Source: Gammaproteobacteria bacterium (lineage in GTDB: Bacteria > Pseudomonadota > Gammaproteobacteria > Pseudomonadales > Azotimanducaceae). Taken from it: a stretch of 64,000 nucleotides of DNA. Position numbers and translations under genes: made by a program. Positions 38,077 to 47,001 of this stretch are shown here, one piece after another (within the stretch, counting starts at the first letter, position 1; the number at the start of each line of letters is the position of its first letter). The DNA is taken from NCBI GenBank assembly GCA_009841635.1, contig VXLJ01000007.1, positions 279,129 through 343,128 of the forward strand, read 5' to 3'. Below the pieces are notes generated by a model, which was not told the origin of the DNA, made no database searches, and saw nothing but the letters and a program-made list of their open reading frames with translations.

Positions 38077-39123
38077 TCACGCGTTAGCCGCTGCGGCCTT
38101 TTGCCGCATGATATCCGTCCATATATGCATGCAATGCATGGACTCAGCTTGTGTGTACTGCGGACATTCGACCAAGCCAGCTGCCAGACAGCGATGCACC
38201 GCTTCTGCTTGATATAGAAAGCCATGTTGGTTTGGAAACGCCGACGGAATGCTCACATTCGCAGGCAACGGATAGTGGAAACGGTGTTGTGGTGCAGGTT
38301 CGTTGTTCGTTCGATACTGCGACGGTACGCCGCCTACGCGTGGCGCATGAAGCGTGAGTTCGGTAGGACAATGACCCGGTCGACCCAACGAGATGCGACC
38401 TTGCGTGCCAAATATCTCCGTCACTTCCGGTAATTCACTATTGAAAGGCGGGAATGACAATACTGCTGCGTGGTTGCCTTCGTAATCCAGGATGGCTGCA
38501 CTAGCCGCCCTGCCACCCGTCACGATAGAGCTAGGCGCTTGCTCATAGCCGAATGCCAATGGTGCTACTTGAATCACATAGATCGGATCGAAAAAGTCAG
38601 CATGCACCATCAGCGGTTCGCCAATCGCACCATCATGAATGAGCGTGCGAGCGTGCTCTATGGCAGGAAAAAACCGTGTCCACATACCGTCCAAAAGCAT
38701 GACTCCTCGGTCCGCAGCAGACGCATACATCTCGGCGGCTTCTGCAGCATTTGACGCTAGTGGTTTTTCGCACATGACGTGCTTGCCTGCATGTAGTGCG
38801 AGGAGGGTATGCTCCTTATGCAACCATGTCTTGGTGCCGACATACACGATGTCGACGTCTTCGTCCGCGACCATTGCTTCATAACTAGCAAATGATCTAG
38901 TCACGTCTAGATTAGCCGCGAATGCGTCGGCCCGATCTTTGTCGCGTGCTGCCACGGCCGTGAGCGTCGCACCAGGCACGCCTAGCAAACTCAATGCCCA
39001 TTGACGCGACACGTTGCCCGCACCGAGAATACCCCAACGCAGAGGAAACGCAGTGTCCTTCGGGTCCGTTTGTCCTAGGCGCACGTCCAATGGCGTCGAC
39101 AAGGCGAACTCGTGATCAGGCAT
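38077..39123 (-). CDS. Gfo/Idh/MocA oxidoreductase, dihydrodiol dehydrogenase-like
   Basis: A 348-residue NAD(P)-dependent dehydrogenase. LRWGILGAGNVSRQWALSLL is the Rossmann start and GKHVMCEKPLASNAAEAAEMYASA carries the EKP motif. LLDGMWTRFFPAIEHARTLI resembles dimeric dihydrodiol dehydrogenases that also act on NADP-dependent sugar acids. Substrate is unassigned. It converges on the TauD gene. It is only distantly similar to the other Gfo/Idh protein at 32.6 kb, so the two are separate enzymes rather than a recent duplication. Confidence 0.83.
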   Translation of the reverse strand: MPDHEFALSTPLDVRLGQTDPKDTAFPLRWGILGAGNVSRQWALSLLGVPGATLTAVAARDKDRADAFAANLDVTRSFASYEAMVADEDVDIVYVGTKTWLHKEHTLLALHAGKHVMCEKPLASNAAEAAEMYASAADRGVMLLDGMWTRFFPAIEHARTLIHDGAIGEPLMVHADFFDPIYVIQVAPLAFGYEQAPSSIVTGGRAASAAILDYEGNHAAVLSFPPFNSELPEVTEIFGTQGRISLGRPGHCPTELTLHAPRVGGVPSQYRTNNEPAPQHRFHYPLPANVSIPSAFPNQHGFLYQAEAVHRCLAAGLVECPQYTQAESMHCMHIWTDIMRQKAAAANA

Positions 39124-39161
39124 GCGATTCTCTCAACTGCAAAAGCGGGAGAATGCTACTT

Positions 39162-39839
39162 TTATGTCCGGCTACGACGCTCAGTAGTGACTTCAAAGTA
39201 GCGCTCGCTCAAGAGACGCTGCAAATCGCCAATGTACGTTGCGCTTCCCACATCAAGAGTTTGCGCCAGTTCAGCTAAATGTTCGTTGTCTTCACGACCA
39301 CGCCATTGCTTCACATACGAGCCATCTTTGTAGCCATTGGCTTGACGAAAGACATTTAGAACGTTTTTCGCCACATAGATCGTGAAAAGTTCCTCAAATG
39401 TCATTGGCAATGCGCGCATCGCATTGACAAATGCCGCCACTGAAAAATCCCCGTCTAAAGCACGCGCTGTCAATGTTTCAACGGCGTCGCGAAATTCAAG
39501 ACGATTATTCGCTTGCTCCGCAGCACTGATCGCCTGTGCGACTCGGTTTTTCACGTCATCGCCGTACTCAATCATTAGCGCACTTAACCCGAAGTGCCAG
39601 ATGTCGACCAACTCAAGCTTGACCTGCTCAAGGTCCGCGACCTGATGCTTCCACCACTTCCAACCGTAATGGTCCATCAGTTCGGCGCACTCGATCCAAA
39701 TTGCACGGGTGAATGGGTAGCCTTGCTCGTCCCATTGTGGGTGCACCTTCTCGTTGTGCGTGCGTTGCAGTTGTAGCATCGTTTGCAACCAGCCAGCGAG
39801 TTGAACTGGGTCTGTTACAGCGATTTCAGTTGAACTCAA
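39162..39839 (-). CDS. all-alpha (dimeric-type) dUTP diphosphatase
   Basis: A 225-residue protein of the dUTPase_2 / MazG-like all-alpha NTP pyrophosphatase class. Metal-binding Glu and Asp residues are in RAIWIECAELMDHYGWKWWKHQVADLEQVKLELVDIWHFGLSALMIEYGDD, and KNVLNVFRQANGYKDGSYVKQW matches the C-terminal motif. It hydrolyses dUTP to dUMP. Most gammaproteobacteria use the unrelated trimeric Dut. The start is a TTG at 39839 with no strong ribosome-binding site, so a short N-terminal adjustment is possible. Confidence 0.83.
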   Translation of the reverse strand: MSSTEIAVTDPVQLAGWLQTMLQLQRTHNEKVHPQWDEQGYPFTRAIWIECAELMDHYGWKWWKHQVADLEQVKLELVDIWHFGLSALMIEYGDDVKNRVAQAISAAEQANNRLEFRDAVETLTARALDGDFSVAAFVNAMRALPMTFEELFTIYVAKNVLNVFRQANGYKDGSYVKQWRGREDNEHLAELAQTLDVGSATYIGDLQRLLSERYFEVTTERRSRT

Positions 39840-39931
39840 TCCGCTATGGTCTCCACCTTGTTAGACCCTCAGAGTTTAACTTCTAAACTACGCGCTCTGC
39901 TTAGACTTCACGCCCCCACCGAGGCACGCCC

Positions 39932-41134
39932 ATGGATTTATCGTACGGTCCGCAATACGACAACTATCGACAAGAGCTGCGAGATTTCCTCGAAAGCCAT
40001 CGCGATAAAGCGCCAAAAAATGCCCCACTGAAGTCAGACGCCGCGAAGAGCTGGCAGAAACTGTTGATCGAAAACGGTTACACGGCGCGCACAATCCCAA
40101 AGGAATACGGTGGCTTCGGTGGCGAGCCAGATTTACTTAAAGGCCGGATCATTGGCGAAGAATTTGCGCGCGCACAAGTGCCTGGCGGCATGGGTGGTCA
40201 GGGCATATCAATGCTGGTGCCAACACTATTGGAACTCGGCACCGAGGCGCAAAAACGCCAGTTCATACCATCCACGCTTGCTGGCGATATCGTCTGGTGT
40301 CAAGGCTATTCAGAGCCAAATGCAGGAAGTGACCTCGCAAGTTTGCGCACCTCGGCCGTACTAGACGGCGACGAATGGGTCATCAATGGTTCCAAAATCT
40401 GGACATCCACGGCACATCTAGCTGATTGGATTTTCTGCCTCGTGCGATCTGAACCCGATGCACCCAAGCACCAAGGCATCAGTTTTCTACTGTTCAGTAT
40501 GGACACGCCAGGCATTGAGATACGGCCTCTCGTCGATATGACCTTAGCGCCTAACTTCAATGAAGTGTTCTTTACCGACGTGCGGGTGCCTAAAGACCAA
40601 ATCGTTGGCAAGCGTGGTGAAGGTTGGTACGTCGCCAATGCCATTCTCGGTCATGAACGCGATTCTCTTGGCGATCCCAACGCGACCTTAGCTCGTATGA
40701 CGCGTTTGATCGAGCTCATGAAAGAAGAAACCATCGGCAATGAACGCATCATCGACAATCCTGTGTTCCGTGATCGGCTCATGAAACTCCAAGCTCGCGT
40801 GATGAGCATGCGGTTTAACGATCTACGCGTCTTGTCTTCGCGCTTGAATGAAGCTGACGCCAGCCTAGCGCGCATGATCAGCAAGTTGCAAGGTACGGAA
40901 TTGCGCCACGAATTGGAAGGTTTAGCGATCGACGCCATGGGTGAAACCGGCCTGATGTATGGTGCGAGCGAATTTCTCCGCGACGGCGGTTCTTGGCAAA
41001 ACCAATACATGTACTTCTTGGGTTTGATCATCGGCGGTGGCACTTCGCAAATTCAAAAAAACATCATTAGTGAACGCGGATTGGGCATGCCAAAGGAACC
41101 TAAGTTCGACTCAGCTAAGGCGACGGAGAACTGA
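39932..41134 (+). CDS. acyl-CoA dehydrogenase, probable catalytic subunit
   Basis: A 400-residue flavoprotein. WCQGYSEPNAGSDLASLRTSA and WVINGSKIWTSTAHLADW are the central FAD-binding beta-domain, and FLGLIIGGGTSQIQKNIISERGLGMP is the C-terminal helix signature. The position of the MCAD catalytic base is Gly here (GGGTSQIQ); a candidate base is Glu242 in GHERDSLGD, the isovaleryl-CoA dehydrogenase-like position used by FadE/ChsE proteins. It is one base from the second acyl-CoA dehydrogenase gene, so a two-subunit enzyme is likely. Substrate unknown. Confidence 0.88.
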   Translation: MDLSYGPQYDNYRQELRDFLESHRDKAPKNAPLKSDAAKSWQKLLIENGYTARTIPKEYGGFGGEPDLLKGRIIGEEFARAQVPGGMGGQGISMLVPTLLELGTEAQKRQFIPSTLAGDIVWCQGYSEPNAGSDLASLRTSAVLDGDEWVINGSKIWTSTAHLADWIFCLVRSEPDAPKHQGISFLLFSMDTPGIEIRPLVDMTLAPNFNEVFFTDVRVPKDQIVGKRGEGWYVANAILGHERDSLGDPNATLARMTRLIELMKEETIGNERIIDNPVFRDRLMKLQARVMSMRFNDLRVLSSRLNEADASLARMISKLQGTELRHELEGLAIDAMGETGLMYGASEFLRDGGSWQNQYMYFLGLIIGGGTSQIQKNIISERGLGMPKEPKFDSAKATEN

Positions 41135-41135
41135 C

Positions 41136-42218
41136 ATGGATTTCGGTTTATCTGAACTGCAGCTGAGTATCCAAGAGAACTTAAACCGGTTTCTAGACGA
41201 GCAAGCGCCACTGGACCGTGTGCGAGAGTTTGCTACCACCGATCATGCACTGGCACAAGATATTTGGAAAGGCCTGGTCGAACTCGGCGTAGTTGGTACG
41301 CTGATTCCTGAGGACTATGGCGGATCAGGACTCAGTGCCATGGATGCTGCGGTCATTGGCGAGTGCCTAGGCAGTCACGTGACCCCGGTACCGTATCTAA
41401 GCACCTGCGTCGTAGCGCCGCGCGCGATCACAATGGGGGGTTCCGATACGCAAAAGCAAGCATATCTGGCCGCCATTGCCGAAGGGAACACGGTCTTCGG
41501 CATCGCGTTGTCGGAAGCTTGTGCAGCAAGAAGCAACGCGGGCAGTACTTGCAACGATGGCAAACTCACAGGTTCGGCGAATTTCGTGTCAGACCCCGAT
41601 GCAAATTTTTGGCTCGTCGCTGACCGACAATCAAAGCTACATGTTGTGGCGAGCGATGCACCAGGCATTGAGAAGAAGATCATGCCTCATGTCGATCGCA
41701 CTCGACCACTCTGCGCGTTGACTTTCACGAACACACCTTGTGAAACTTTAGAGCGAAGCGGTGCGGATGTCTTGGCGCATGTTCTTGATGTGGCATGGAC
41801 CGTGTTAGCGTTCGATACGCTCGGCGCCGCACAATCCATGCTGGATCAAGCGGTCGAATACGCGAAACAACGCGAGCAATTCAATCGGGTCATTGCATCA
41901 TTTCAAGCGGTCAAGCACATGTGCGCTGAAATGGCGGCTGAACTCGAACCGGCCCGTGCGTTGCTTTGGTACGCTGGATTTGCGCTTGACGACGCGCCAG
42001 GCGACGCTCATCTGCACGCCTGTCATGCGAAAGCACATTTGGCTGAAGTAGGAACGTTCGTTGCGCGCACCGCGACGGTTGTTCATGGCGGCATGGGGTT
42101 TACGGACCTGCTTGGTTTGCACTACTGGTTCAAGCGCATTGGATTCAATCGTCAATTCCTTGGTGGACCTGAATGGTTGCGCGAACAAGCAGCCATCGCC
42201 CAGAATCTCGCTGCATAG
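41136..42218 (+). CDS. acyl-CoA dehydrogenase, probable second subunit
   Basis: About 360 residues from ATG 41136, one base after the preceding gene's TGA; the longer reading frame upstream belongs to the previous gene's coding region. The start MDFGLSELQLSIQENLNRFLDEQAP and LGVVGTLIPEDYGGSGLSAMDAAVIGECLG are typical N-terminal helices. The C-terminal VVHGGMGFTDLLGLHYWFKRIGFNRQFLGG is typical of the beta-type partners in paired acyl-CoA dehydrogenases. The position of the Glu in its partner reads LAFDTLGAA here, so this subunit may lack the base and mainly contribute to FAD/substrate binding (inference). Confidence 0.85.
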   Translation: MDFGLSELQLSIQENLNRFLDEQAPLDRVREFATTDHALAQDIWKGLVELGVVGTLIPEDYGGSGLSAMDAAVIGECLGSHVTPVPYLSTCVVAPRAITMGGSDTQKQAYLAAIAEGNTVFGIALSEACAARSNAGSTCNDGKLTGSANFVSDPDANFWLVADRQSKLHVVASDAPGIEKKIMPHVDRTRPLCALTFTNTPCETLERSGADVLAHVLDVAWTVLAFDTLGAAQSMLDQAVEYAKQREQFNRVIASFQAVKHMCAEMAAELEPARALLWYAGFALDDAPGDAHLHACHAKAHLAEVGTFVARTATVVHGGMGFTDLLGLHYWFKRIGFNRQFLGGPEWLREQAAIAQNLAA

Positions 42219-42301
42219 CCAGGTGATGATGCGCAAGCCTTGAACAAGCTATCTTTGGCTATGTCTCATTAAAATTGAAATTGAATTACAACCAATAAAC
42301 T

Positions 42302-44659
42302 ATGGCCGAATCCCTACCCTGCATACCGCTTAAAAACATCGTCATTTTTCCGAGTTTGATATTTCCGATCTCGGTTGGGCGACCTAAATCACTCGCCGCG
42401 GTGGAACACGCGATTCGGCACCAGAACTCGCAAATTCTCGCAGTTCTACAGCACGACATTGAAAACGAAGAGCCAGTCGTCGGTGATCTATATAAGGTAG
42501 GCACGCTTTGCGCGGTACGTCGTATTGAAGAACGTGACCGTGGCGCTCAGGTCATATTAGAAGGCGTTAAGCGCGTCAATATCCTGAGCCAGGTGGACAA
42601 CGAAGAGTTCATGGAGCTCGACTACGAGCTCCGAACCGATGAAGTTGATGCTGAAAAGGCGCCATCGGTCGAAATTCGAGCACTGCAAAACGACAACCTT
42701 GAACTAGCTCGCAAGGTCGCCAATCTGATGAATCCTGACAAAGGTGATCAGATTTTCAAACAGTTTGTCGCTAATAACACAACACCCGTGTTGCAGGCCT
42801 ATCGCTTTGGTACTAAATCGCCTAACGCGCATTTCACCACGCATCAAGACCTGCTTGAAATACGCGGTGTCAAGAAACTCCTATCGACCGTCGGGGATTT
42901 ACTTCGACACGATATTAGTGTCGCGGAAGTTCAACTCGAAATCCAATCGAAAGCTCACAAGATCAATGAGAGTGGCCAACGCGAAGTCTTTCTACGCCAG
43001 CAGAAGCGTGCAATCGAAGAAGCGCTAGGCGAAGATGACGGCGACGACGAAATTCAACAACTCAAAGATCAGATCAAGCAAATCAACTTTCCTGAAGAAA
43101 CCCGCACGGAAATCGATCGAGAACTGAAGCGCTTGCAGAAGATGTCGCCGCAAGCGGCCGAGTATCAAGTTGCACGCAGCTATCTCGAGTTGGTAACTGA
43201 ACTACCTTGGAACACGATCACCGAAGACAACTTAGATCTTGCGCATTCGAAAGTTGTCCTGGACGAAGATCACTATGGACTTGACGACGTCAAGGAACGC
43301 ATCTTAGAAGCCTTGGCGGTTCTGCAACTGAATCCAGACGCCAAATCGTCGATCTTGTGCTTCGTTGGACCACCAGGCGTTGGCAAGACTTCCCTAGGAC
43401 AATCGATCGCAAGGGCCATGGGGCGCAAATTCGAGAGAATGAGCCTAGGTGGTTTGCACGACGAAGCAGAGCTGCGTGGTCATCGACGTACGTACATTGG
43501 CGCGATGCCGGGTCGCGTGTTGCAAGCAGTTCGTCGCAGTCGGGTGCGTAATCCAGTCTTGATGCTTGACGAGCTAGACAAGCTCGGTCGCGATTACCGT
43601 GGCGATCCGTCTGGTGCGCTCATGGAAATTCTTGATCCAGCCCAGAACAAGGAATTTCGCGACAACTACCTCAACTTACCGTTCGATTTGTCGAAGGTGT
43701 TCTTTATTACGACCGCAAACACCACACACACGATTCCCGCACCCTTGCTAGATCGTCTAGAGATACTCGAGCTGACTGGTTATAGTGAAATCGAGAAGGT
43801 ACAAATCGCAAAGAAGTATCTAATTCCTCGACAAATCGAAAATGCTGGCATCAAAACTTCGCAGTTGAAGTTCACCACGGCAGGCATCAAGCATTGCATC
43901 CAGCGCTATACCCGCGAAGCCGGCGTGCGCGAACTCGAGCGCACGATTGAACGGGTGGCACGCAAACGCGCAAAAGAAAGTTTGCTAAAAAATGCGTTGT
44001 CTAAAACGGTTACTGCACCAGTCATTTCTGAGCTACTCGGACCCGAAAAGTTCAAAGCAGATCGCATGCGCGACAATATCGGCGATGGCGTGGCGACCGG
44101 CTTGGCCTGGACAGCCGCTGGCGGCGATGTCCTCTACATTGAAGCGTCATTAGCGCCAAAAGAAGAAAAGGTCACCATCACCGGACAAATCGGTCAGGTG
44201 ATGCAGGAGTCAGTCAAAGCCGCGCGTTCCTACATATGGAAAGCGGCCGGTGATTTACACATCGACCGCGCGTCGATCGAAGACGTTGGTGTGCACATTC
44301 ACGTGCCAGAAGGTGCGGTACCGAAAGATGGTCCCAGTGCAGGCGTCACCATGGCGACCGCATTGGCTAGCGCGTACAGCAAAAAAGCGGTGCGCGAAGA
44401 CGTCGCGATGACAGGTGAAATTACCTTGTCTGGTCTCGTATTACCGGTCGGCGGCATCCGCGAAAAAGTATTAGCCGCGCATCGCACGGGGATTCGTCAT
44501 GTCATTCTGCCGAAGGACAACGAAGCCGAATTGACCAAACTGCCTGACACGGTGCGCGACGACATGGAGTTCTCGTTGGTAAATACGCTTGCGGACGTAG
44601 TGGAAATTGCGATTCCTGAGCTGAAATCTGCAGGTCTTCAGGAACAGCCTAAAAACTAA
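42302..44659 (+). CDS. lon: ATP-dependent protease Lon
   Basis: A 785-residue LonA. It has an N-terminal substrate-binding domain, an AAA+ module with Walker [31 protein letters not shown] and Walker [29 protein letters not shown], and a C-terminal serine/lysine protease domain. Ser679 (PKDGPSAG) and Lys722 ([10 protein letters not shown]) have exactly the E. coli numbering. It degrades misfolded and regulatory proteins in the cytoplasm. It appears monocistronic; the 83 bases upstream include CTTGAA and CTCAT motifs with poor spacing for a heat-shock promoter. Confidence 0.97.
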   Translation: MAESLPCIPLKNIVIFPSLIFPISVGRPKSLAAVEHAIRHQNSQILAVLQHDIENEEPVVGDLYKVGTLCAVRRIEERDRGAQVILEGVKRVNILSQVDNEEFMELDYELRTDEVDAEKAPSVEIRALQNDNLELARKVANLMNPDKGDQIFKQFVANNTTPVLQAYRFGTKSPNAHFTTHQDLLEIRGVKKLLSTVGDLLRHDISVAEVQLEIQSKAHKINESGQREVFLRQQKRAIEEALGEDDGDDEIQQLKDQIKQINFPEETRTEIDRELKRLQKMSPQAAEYQVARSYLELVTELPWNTITEDNLDLAHSKVVLDEDHYGLDDVKERILEALAVLQLNPDAKSSILCFVGPPGVGKTSLGQSIARAMGRKFERMSLGGLHDEAELRGHRRTYIGAMPGRVLQAVRRSRVRNPVLMLDELDKLGRDYRGDPSGALMEILDPAQNKEFRDNYLNLPFDLSKVFFITTANTTHTIPAPLLDRLEILELTGYSEIEKVQIAKKYLIPRQIENAGIKTSQLKFTTAGIKHCIQRYTREAGVRELERTIERVARKRAKESLLKNALSKTVTAPVISELLGPEKFKADRMRDNIGDGVATGLAWTAAGGDVLYIEASLAPKEEKVTITGQIGQVMQESVKAARSYIWKAAGDLHIDRASIEDVGVHIHVPEGAVPKDGPSAGVTMATALASAYSKKAVREDVAMTGEITLSGLVLPVGGIREKVLAAHRTGIRHVILPKDNEAELTKLPDTVRDDMEFSLVNTLADVVEIAIPELKSAGLQEQPKN

Positions 44660-44676
44660 CCTCAGCTCAGCTGGAA

Positions 44677-45384
44677 TTAACCAGACCGCTGATACACGAT
44701 TGCATTGCCGTCTTTGCCACAGGCGGTGATGGTTTGACTTTCGCGAAAGCAATAAGCGATCTTCCGTGCGAGATTTCTTGTGACATCGATGTGTTTTGCA
44801 ATATCTGCGGTCGTAAATTGCGAAGGCAACTGTGTGGCGAATCCGTCGAATAGTTCGGCCATGCTTTCGTAACGTTCGAAGCGAAGTACCTCTAGCAGAT
44901 TCTTTTCGCTAATAACCCAGTGACGGCGTCGCCAAGCGCGCTTAGGATCATGCCGTCGATGCTCCTCGACGCTCACGAACACCAATTCCAATACGAGCGG
45001 TTCCAGACTTAGTAGTTGAGGAAAGTAAACCAACTCATCAAACACATCTGAGCTGCGGCCTTGCCGCGGCGACTTGCGACGTGTCGGCCCCTGCTGGGTG
45101 TGCTTAACAATCGTCTTCTGCGCAACGATTGGGTACACGACCGTCACAGCGTGGGTTTTAACCAACTCCTCAAGTTTGCCTTTTAAAGCGCCGAAGTTTG
45201 CAGTTTGAATCTCCGTGATGTGATTGCCGGTTAGCACGTCCACAACGAAATTTCCCACCCGTTGTTCAATCAAACTGGCGGGTTGGGAGTAGTAGGTTTT
45301 GAGACCTGCATGAAGTCCCCCTTCACGATAGGTACCGATTTCGCCATTAATGTGAGTCAGAATGGGCTTAGAGTCTCGCTTCAC
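44677..45384 (-). CDS. possible nuclease-fold plus winged-helix protein, function unknown
   Basis: A 235-residue protein starting at GTG 45384. The N-terminal half carries REGGLHAGLK (Glu21) and FVVDVLTGNHITEIQTANFGALKGKL, with Asp49, Glu58, Gln60 and downstream Lys69. This D-(8)-ExQ arrangement resembles the PD-(D/E)XK nuclease core with Gln in place of the usual Lys. A middle basic stretch (TRRKSPRQGRSSD) and RAWRRRHWVISEKNLLEV follow, and the C-terminus (QFTTADIAKHIDVTRNLARKIAYCFRES) looks like a winged helix-turn-helix. I recall uncharacterised bacterial proteins with this layout but no proven function. It converges on lon. Confidence 0.5.
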   Translation of the reverse strand: MKRDSKPILTHINGEIGTYREGGLHAGLKTYYSQPASLIEQRVGNFVVDVLTGNHITEIQTANFGALKGKLEELVKTHAVTVVYPIVAQKTIVKHTQQGPTRRKSPRQGRSSDVFDELVYFPQLLSLEPLVLELVFVSVEEHRRHDPKRAWRRRHWVISEKNLLEVLRFERYESMAELFDGFATQLPSQFTTADIAKHIDVTRNLARKIAYCFRESQTITACGKDGNAIVYQRSG

Positions 45385-45551
45385 AGAATCAGTCTACAGA
45401 ATACGGTAAATTGACATCGTTACTTGAGAGCAAGGATTTTTGACCGAGCATGCCAAACCTGCGTGAGGGTGCTTCAATACGAAACGATTTAATGACCTTA
45501 CCCACACTTACAATCCGTCGCTCACTCACATGCACGTTAAGAGGAAAAATC

Positions 45552-45854
45552 GTGAGTCAAATAGATGGTACCTATGACGTCACCACCAAAACTCCGATGG
45601 GAGACCAAAACGGGCAACTGACGCTGCAGGCTGACGGGAATTCACTGTCAGGTACGCTTTCTGGCGATCAAGGATCACTCCAAATCGAAAATGGCGCTAT
45701 CGACGGCGAGGATTTAAGTTGGACAGCGAATTTGACATCGCCAATGCCAATGAAGCTTGAATTTTCCGCCAAAGTAGACGGCGATGAGATTAGTGGTTCC
45801 GTGAAGCTGGGTGCGTTTGGAAACGCGAGTTTTTCGGGAACACGCGTTAGTTAA
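45552..45854 (+). CDS. small beta-rich conserved protein, unknown function
   Basis: A 100-residue protein from GTG 45552, which sits 7 bases after AAGAGG; the longer reading frame back to 45450 has no such ribosome-binding site. The sequence alternates short beta strands and Asn/Gly/Asp turns: GTYDVTTKTPMGDQNGQLTLQADGNSLSGTLSGDQGSLQIENGAIDGEDLSWTAN, PMPMKLEFSAKVDGDEISGSVKLG, NASFSGTR. No signal peptide is present. I have seen similar small proteins in other bacteria without an assigned role. It precedes a GST and a glyoxalase-fold protein on the same strand. Confidence 0.65.
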   Translation: MSQIDGTYDVTTKTPMGDQNGQLTLQADGNSLSGTLSGDQGSLQIENGAIDGEDLSWTANLTSPMPMKLEFSAKVDGDEISGSVKLGAFGNASFSGTRVS

Positions 45855-45963
45855 CTCCGCGTCGACTCTTAAGCAGTAGAGCCTCACCATTGCTTGCTCA
45901 TCGAATAAACGGTCGATGCAGCGGAATGCCTAAACCTAGCTAAGAATCCCGCAGGAGGGAGCT

Positions 45964-46950
45964 TTGCCTTACACGATTTTCGGCGCTGAAGAGTCGCCAT
46001 ATTCCGTCAAAGTGCGCTCGTATTTCAGGTACAAGCGAATCCCGCATGACTGGAAACTACGAAACGAAGATGGCGAGACCTACACCAAACTTGCTCGGTT
46101 GCCACTCATCCCACTGATAGCTAAACCGGACGGGAGCGGCATTCAAGATTCCACACCGATTATTGAAGCAATGGAAGCCGAGTTCCCTGATCCGTCAATC
46201 CACCCACCTGAACCCGCAGCTGCTTTTGCTTCCTGCCTGCTCGAGGAATTTGGCGACGAGTGGGGGAACAAATGGATGTTTCACTTCAGGTGGCGTCGCG
46301 AAATCGACCAACTCGCCTGTGGACGTCGAATTGCGCAAATGTCTAACCCTCACGCATCTGAAGCAGACCTGCAAGGCATGACAAAGCAAGTTCAGGCACG
46401 CATGGTGAACCGAGTTTGGTTCGTTGGTTCAAGCGATCAAACGGCTGCTCAAATCGAATCATCGTTCGCGGATGCGATAGGCCAACTCGAGACACATCTC
46501 GAAAATCGACGCTATCTATTTGGCGCGAGGCCGAGTTTCGGAGATTTTGGCATGTGGGGTCAAATTTACAACGCGGATCGGGATCCGACACCCTCCATCA
46601 TCGTACGCAAACATCCTAATGTACATGCATGGACTCGACGCATGCTCGCGCCCGCCAGCGAAGGCGAATTTGAAAGCTGGGACGCGGTAAAGGGCACGTT
46701 ACTACCGTTGATTCGCGATCAAATTGGGAGCTTGTTTTTACCCTGGAGCGTCGCAAACAGCGAAGCAATCGCGAGTGGCGCAGAAACCTTTGAATTGGAA
46801 CTGGATGGCCAACTCTGGGCACAAAAACCACAAAAATACCATGCAAGATCGTTAAAGGTGCTAAGGGATAGATATCGGACTGTTTCCAATGAACCTTCAA
46901 TTCGGCAGTTATTGGATGAGACGGGATGCTTGAGATACCTCGACGTTTGA
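45964..46950 (+). CDS. glutathione S-transferase-like protein
   Basis: A 328-residue protein starting at a TTG, 6 bases after an AGGAGGGAG ribosome-binding site. The N-terminal thioredoxin-like domain is IFGAEESPYSVKVRSYFRYKRIPHDWKLR, with IPLIAKPDGSGIQDSTPIIEAME containing the cis-Pro and glutathione-contacting SxxI-type region. A helical domain follows (YLFGARPSFGDFGMWGQIY). The C-terminal extension of about 80 residues beyond an ordinary GST is unassigned. The catalytic Ser/Cys is not evident from sequence. It lies between the small beta-rich protein and the glyoxalase-fold gene. Confidence 0.75.
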   Translation: MPYTIFGAEESPYSVKVRSYFRYKRIPHDWKLRNEDGETYTKLARLPLIPLIAKPDGSGIQDSTPIIEAMEAEFPDPSIHPPEPAAAFASCLLEEFGDEWGNKWMFHFRWRREIDQLACGRRIAQMSNPHASEADLQGMTKQVQARMVNRVWFVGSSDQTAAQIESSFADAIGQLETHLENRRYLFGARPSFGDFGMWGQIYNADRDPTPSIIVRKHPNVHAWTRRMLAPASEGEFESWDAVKGTLLPLIRDQIGSLFLPWSVANSEAIASGAETFELELDGQLWAQKPQKYHARSLKVLRDRYRTVSNEPSIRQLLDETGCLRYLDV

Positions 46951-47001
46951 CGCAGTGTAATCAAAGCTAGGAGCTTGTGTTAATTTGCTAAAGGAAGTTT
47001 T

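Noticed and set aside
42219..42301. Possible sigma-32 heat-shock promoter upstream of lon (CTTGAA ... CTCAT)
   Set aside because: The two elements are about 20 bases apart, beyond the usual 11-16 spacing, and the second lacks the C-rich start of the consensus.
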